Positions 8,029-8,112 of a stretch of 8,112 bases of DNA are shown piece by piece (position 1 is the stretch's first letter; every line of letters starts with the position of its first letter). The stretch lies in assembly GCA_011051925.1 (NCBI GenBank), contig DRKE01000368.1:1-8112 (forward strand), read 5' to 3'. The DNA comes from Deltaproteobacteria bacterium (GTDB taxonomy: Bacteria > Myxococcota_A > UBA9160 > UBA4427). A model generated the notes under the pieces. That model was given only the letters and a program-made list of their open reading frames with translations. It was not told where the DNA came from and ran no database searches. The position numbers and the translations under genes were made by a program.

Positions 8029-8112
8029 GGGGGCAGGATACCGGGCCCGGCTGCGTCGCGTCGCGCCCCCGGATCTGCAGTGGCTGCTGGCACCCCTTCT
8101 TCGGGTCGGTAC
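8029..8112 (-). other. Sequence upstream of tilS
   Basis: 84 bases reaching the window edge. Nothing firm is visible: the 10-base palindrome CCGGGCCCGG (8041-8050) and a TATCCT six bases before the tilS ATG that could by chance resemble a -10 element. The tilS frame is open throughout but has no start codon here. The 3' end of an upstream gene could overlap this stretch, which the window cannot show. Confidence 0.3.

Overview
The window is a GC-rich (roughly two-thirds G+C) bacterial housekeeping locus. All seven protein genes lie on the minus strand, so it is read from high to low coordinates: tilS, ftsH, cdaA, cdaR, glmM, a pdxJ-family gene, then nnr, which runs off the left edge. This order (tRNA-lysidine synthetase, membrane AAA protease, diadenylate cyclase, YbbR protein, phosphoglucosamine mutase, PdxJ, NAD(P)HX repair enzyme) resembles the conserved block of Deltaproteobacteria-type genomes (Desulfobacterota, Myxococcota and relatives). 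With the base composition it suggests such a lineage. This is inference; there is no rRNA or other phylogenetic marker in the window.

Layout. 8029-8112: short sequence upstream of tilS, no gene start visible. 7024-8028: tilS. 6736-7023: the largest gap, with two inverted-repeat clusters and probably the promoter or leader for what follows. 4783-6735: ftsH, starting at an internal GTG. 4682-4782: 101-base gap. 3806-4681: cdaA, GTG start. 3047-3772: cdaR. 1674-3050: glmM, overlapping cdaR by ATGA. 963-1670: pdxJ-like gene, starting three bases after the glmM stop. 813-962: 150-base gap with a weak hairpin at the pdxJ stop. 1-812: 5' part of nnr.

How the genes work together. CdaA makes c-di-AMP at the membrane. 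CdaR is its membrane-anchored partner with an exported YbbR part. GlmM makes glucosamine-1-phosphate for peptidoglycan and, in Firmicutes, binds and restrains CdaA. CdaR and GlmM are translationally coupled here, which fits joint stoichiometry. FtsH supplies membrane protein quality control, TilS makes the AUA-decoding tRNA-Ile, and Nnr repairs damaged NAD(P)H.

The most notable observation is that the gene in the pdxJ position keeps the PdxJ fold signatures and phosphate-binding glycines. However, by eye-alignment it has replaced all three catalytic residues (two His and one Glu) and most substrate-binding residues. It is intact, with a good ribosome binding site and tight coupling to glmM, so it looks like a maintained pseudoenzyme or an enzyme with a changed reaction. 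The rest is a well-conserved, ordinary locus. folP and acpS, which often sit in this block in relatives, are absent, and there is no room for them in the gaps. No mobile element, CRISPR array, tRNA or rRNA was found.
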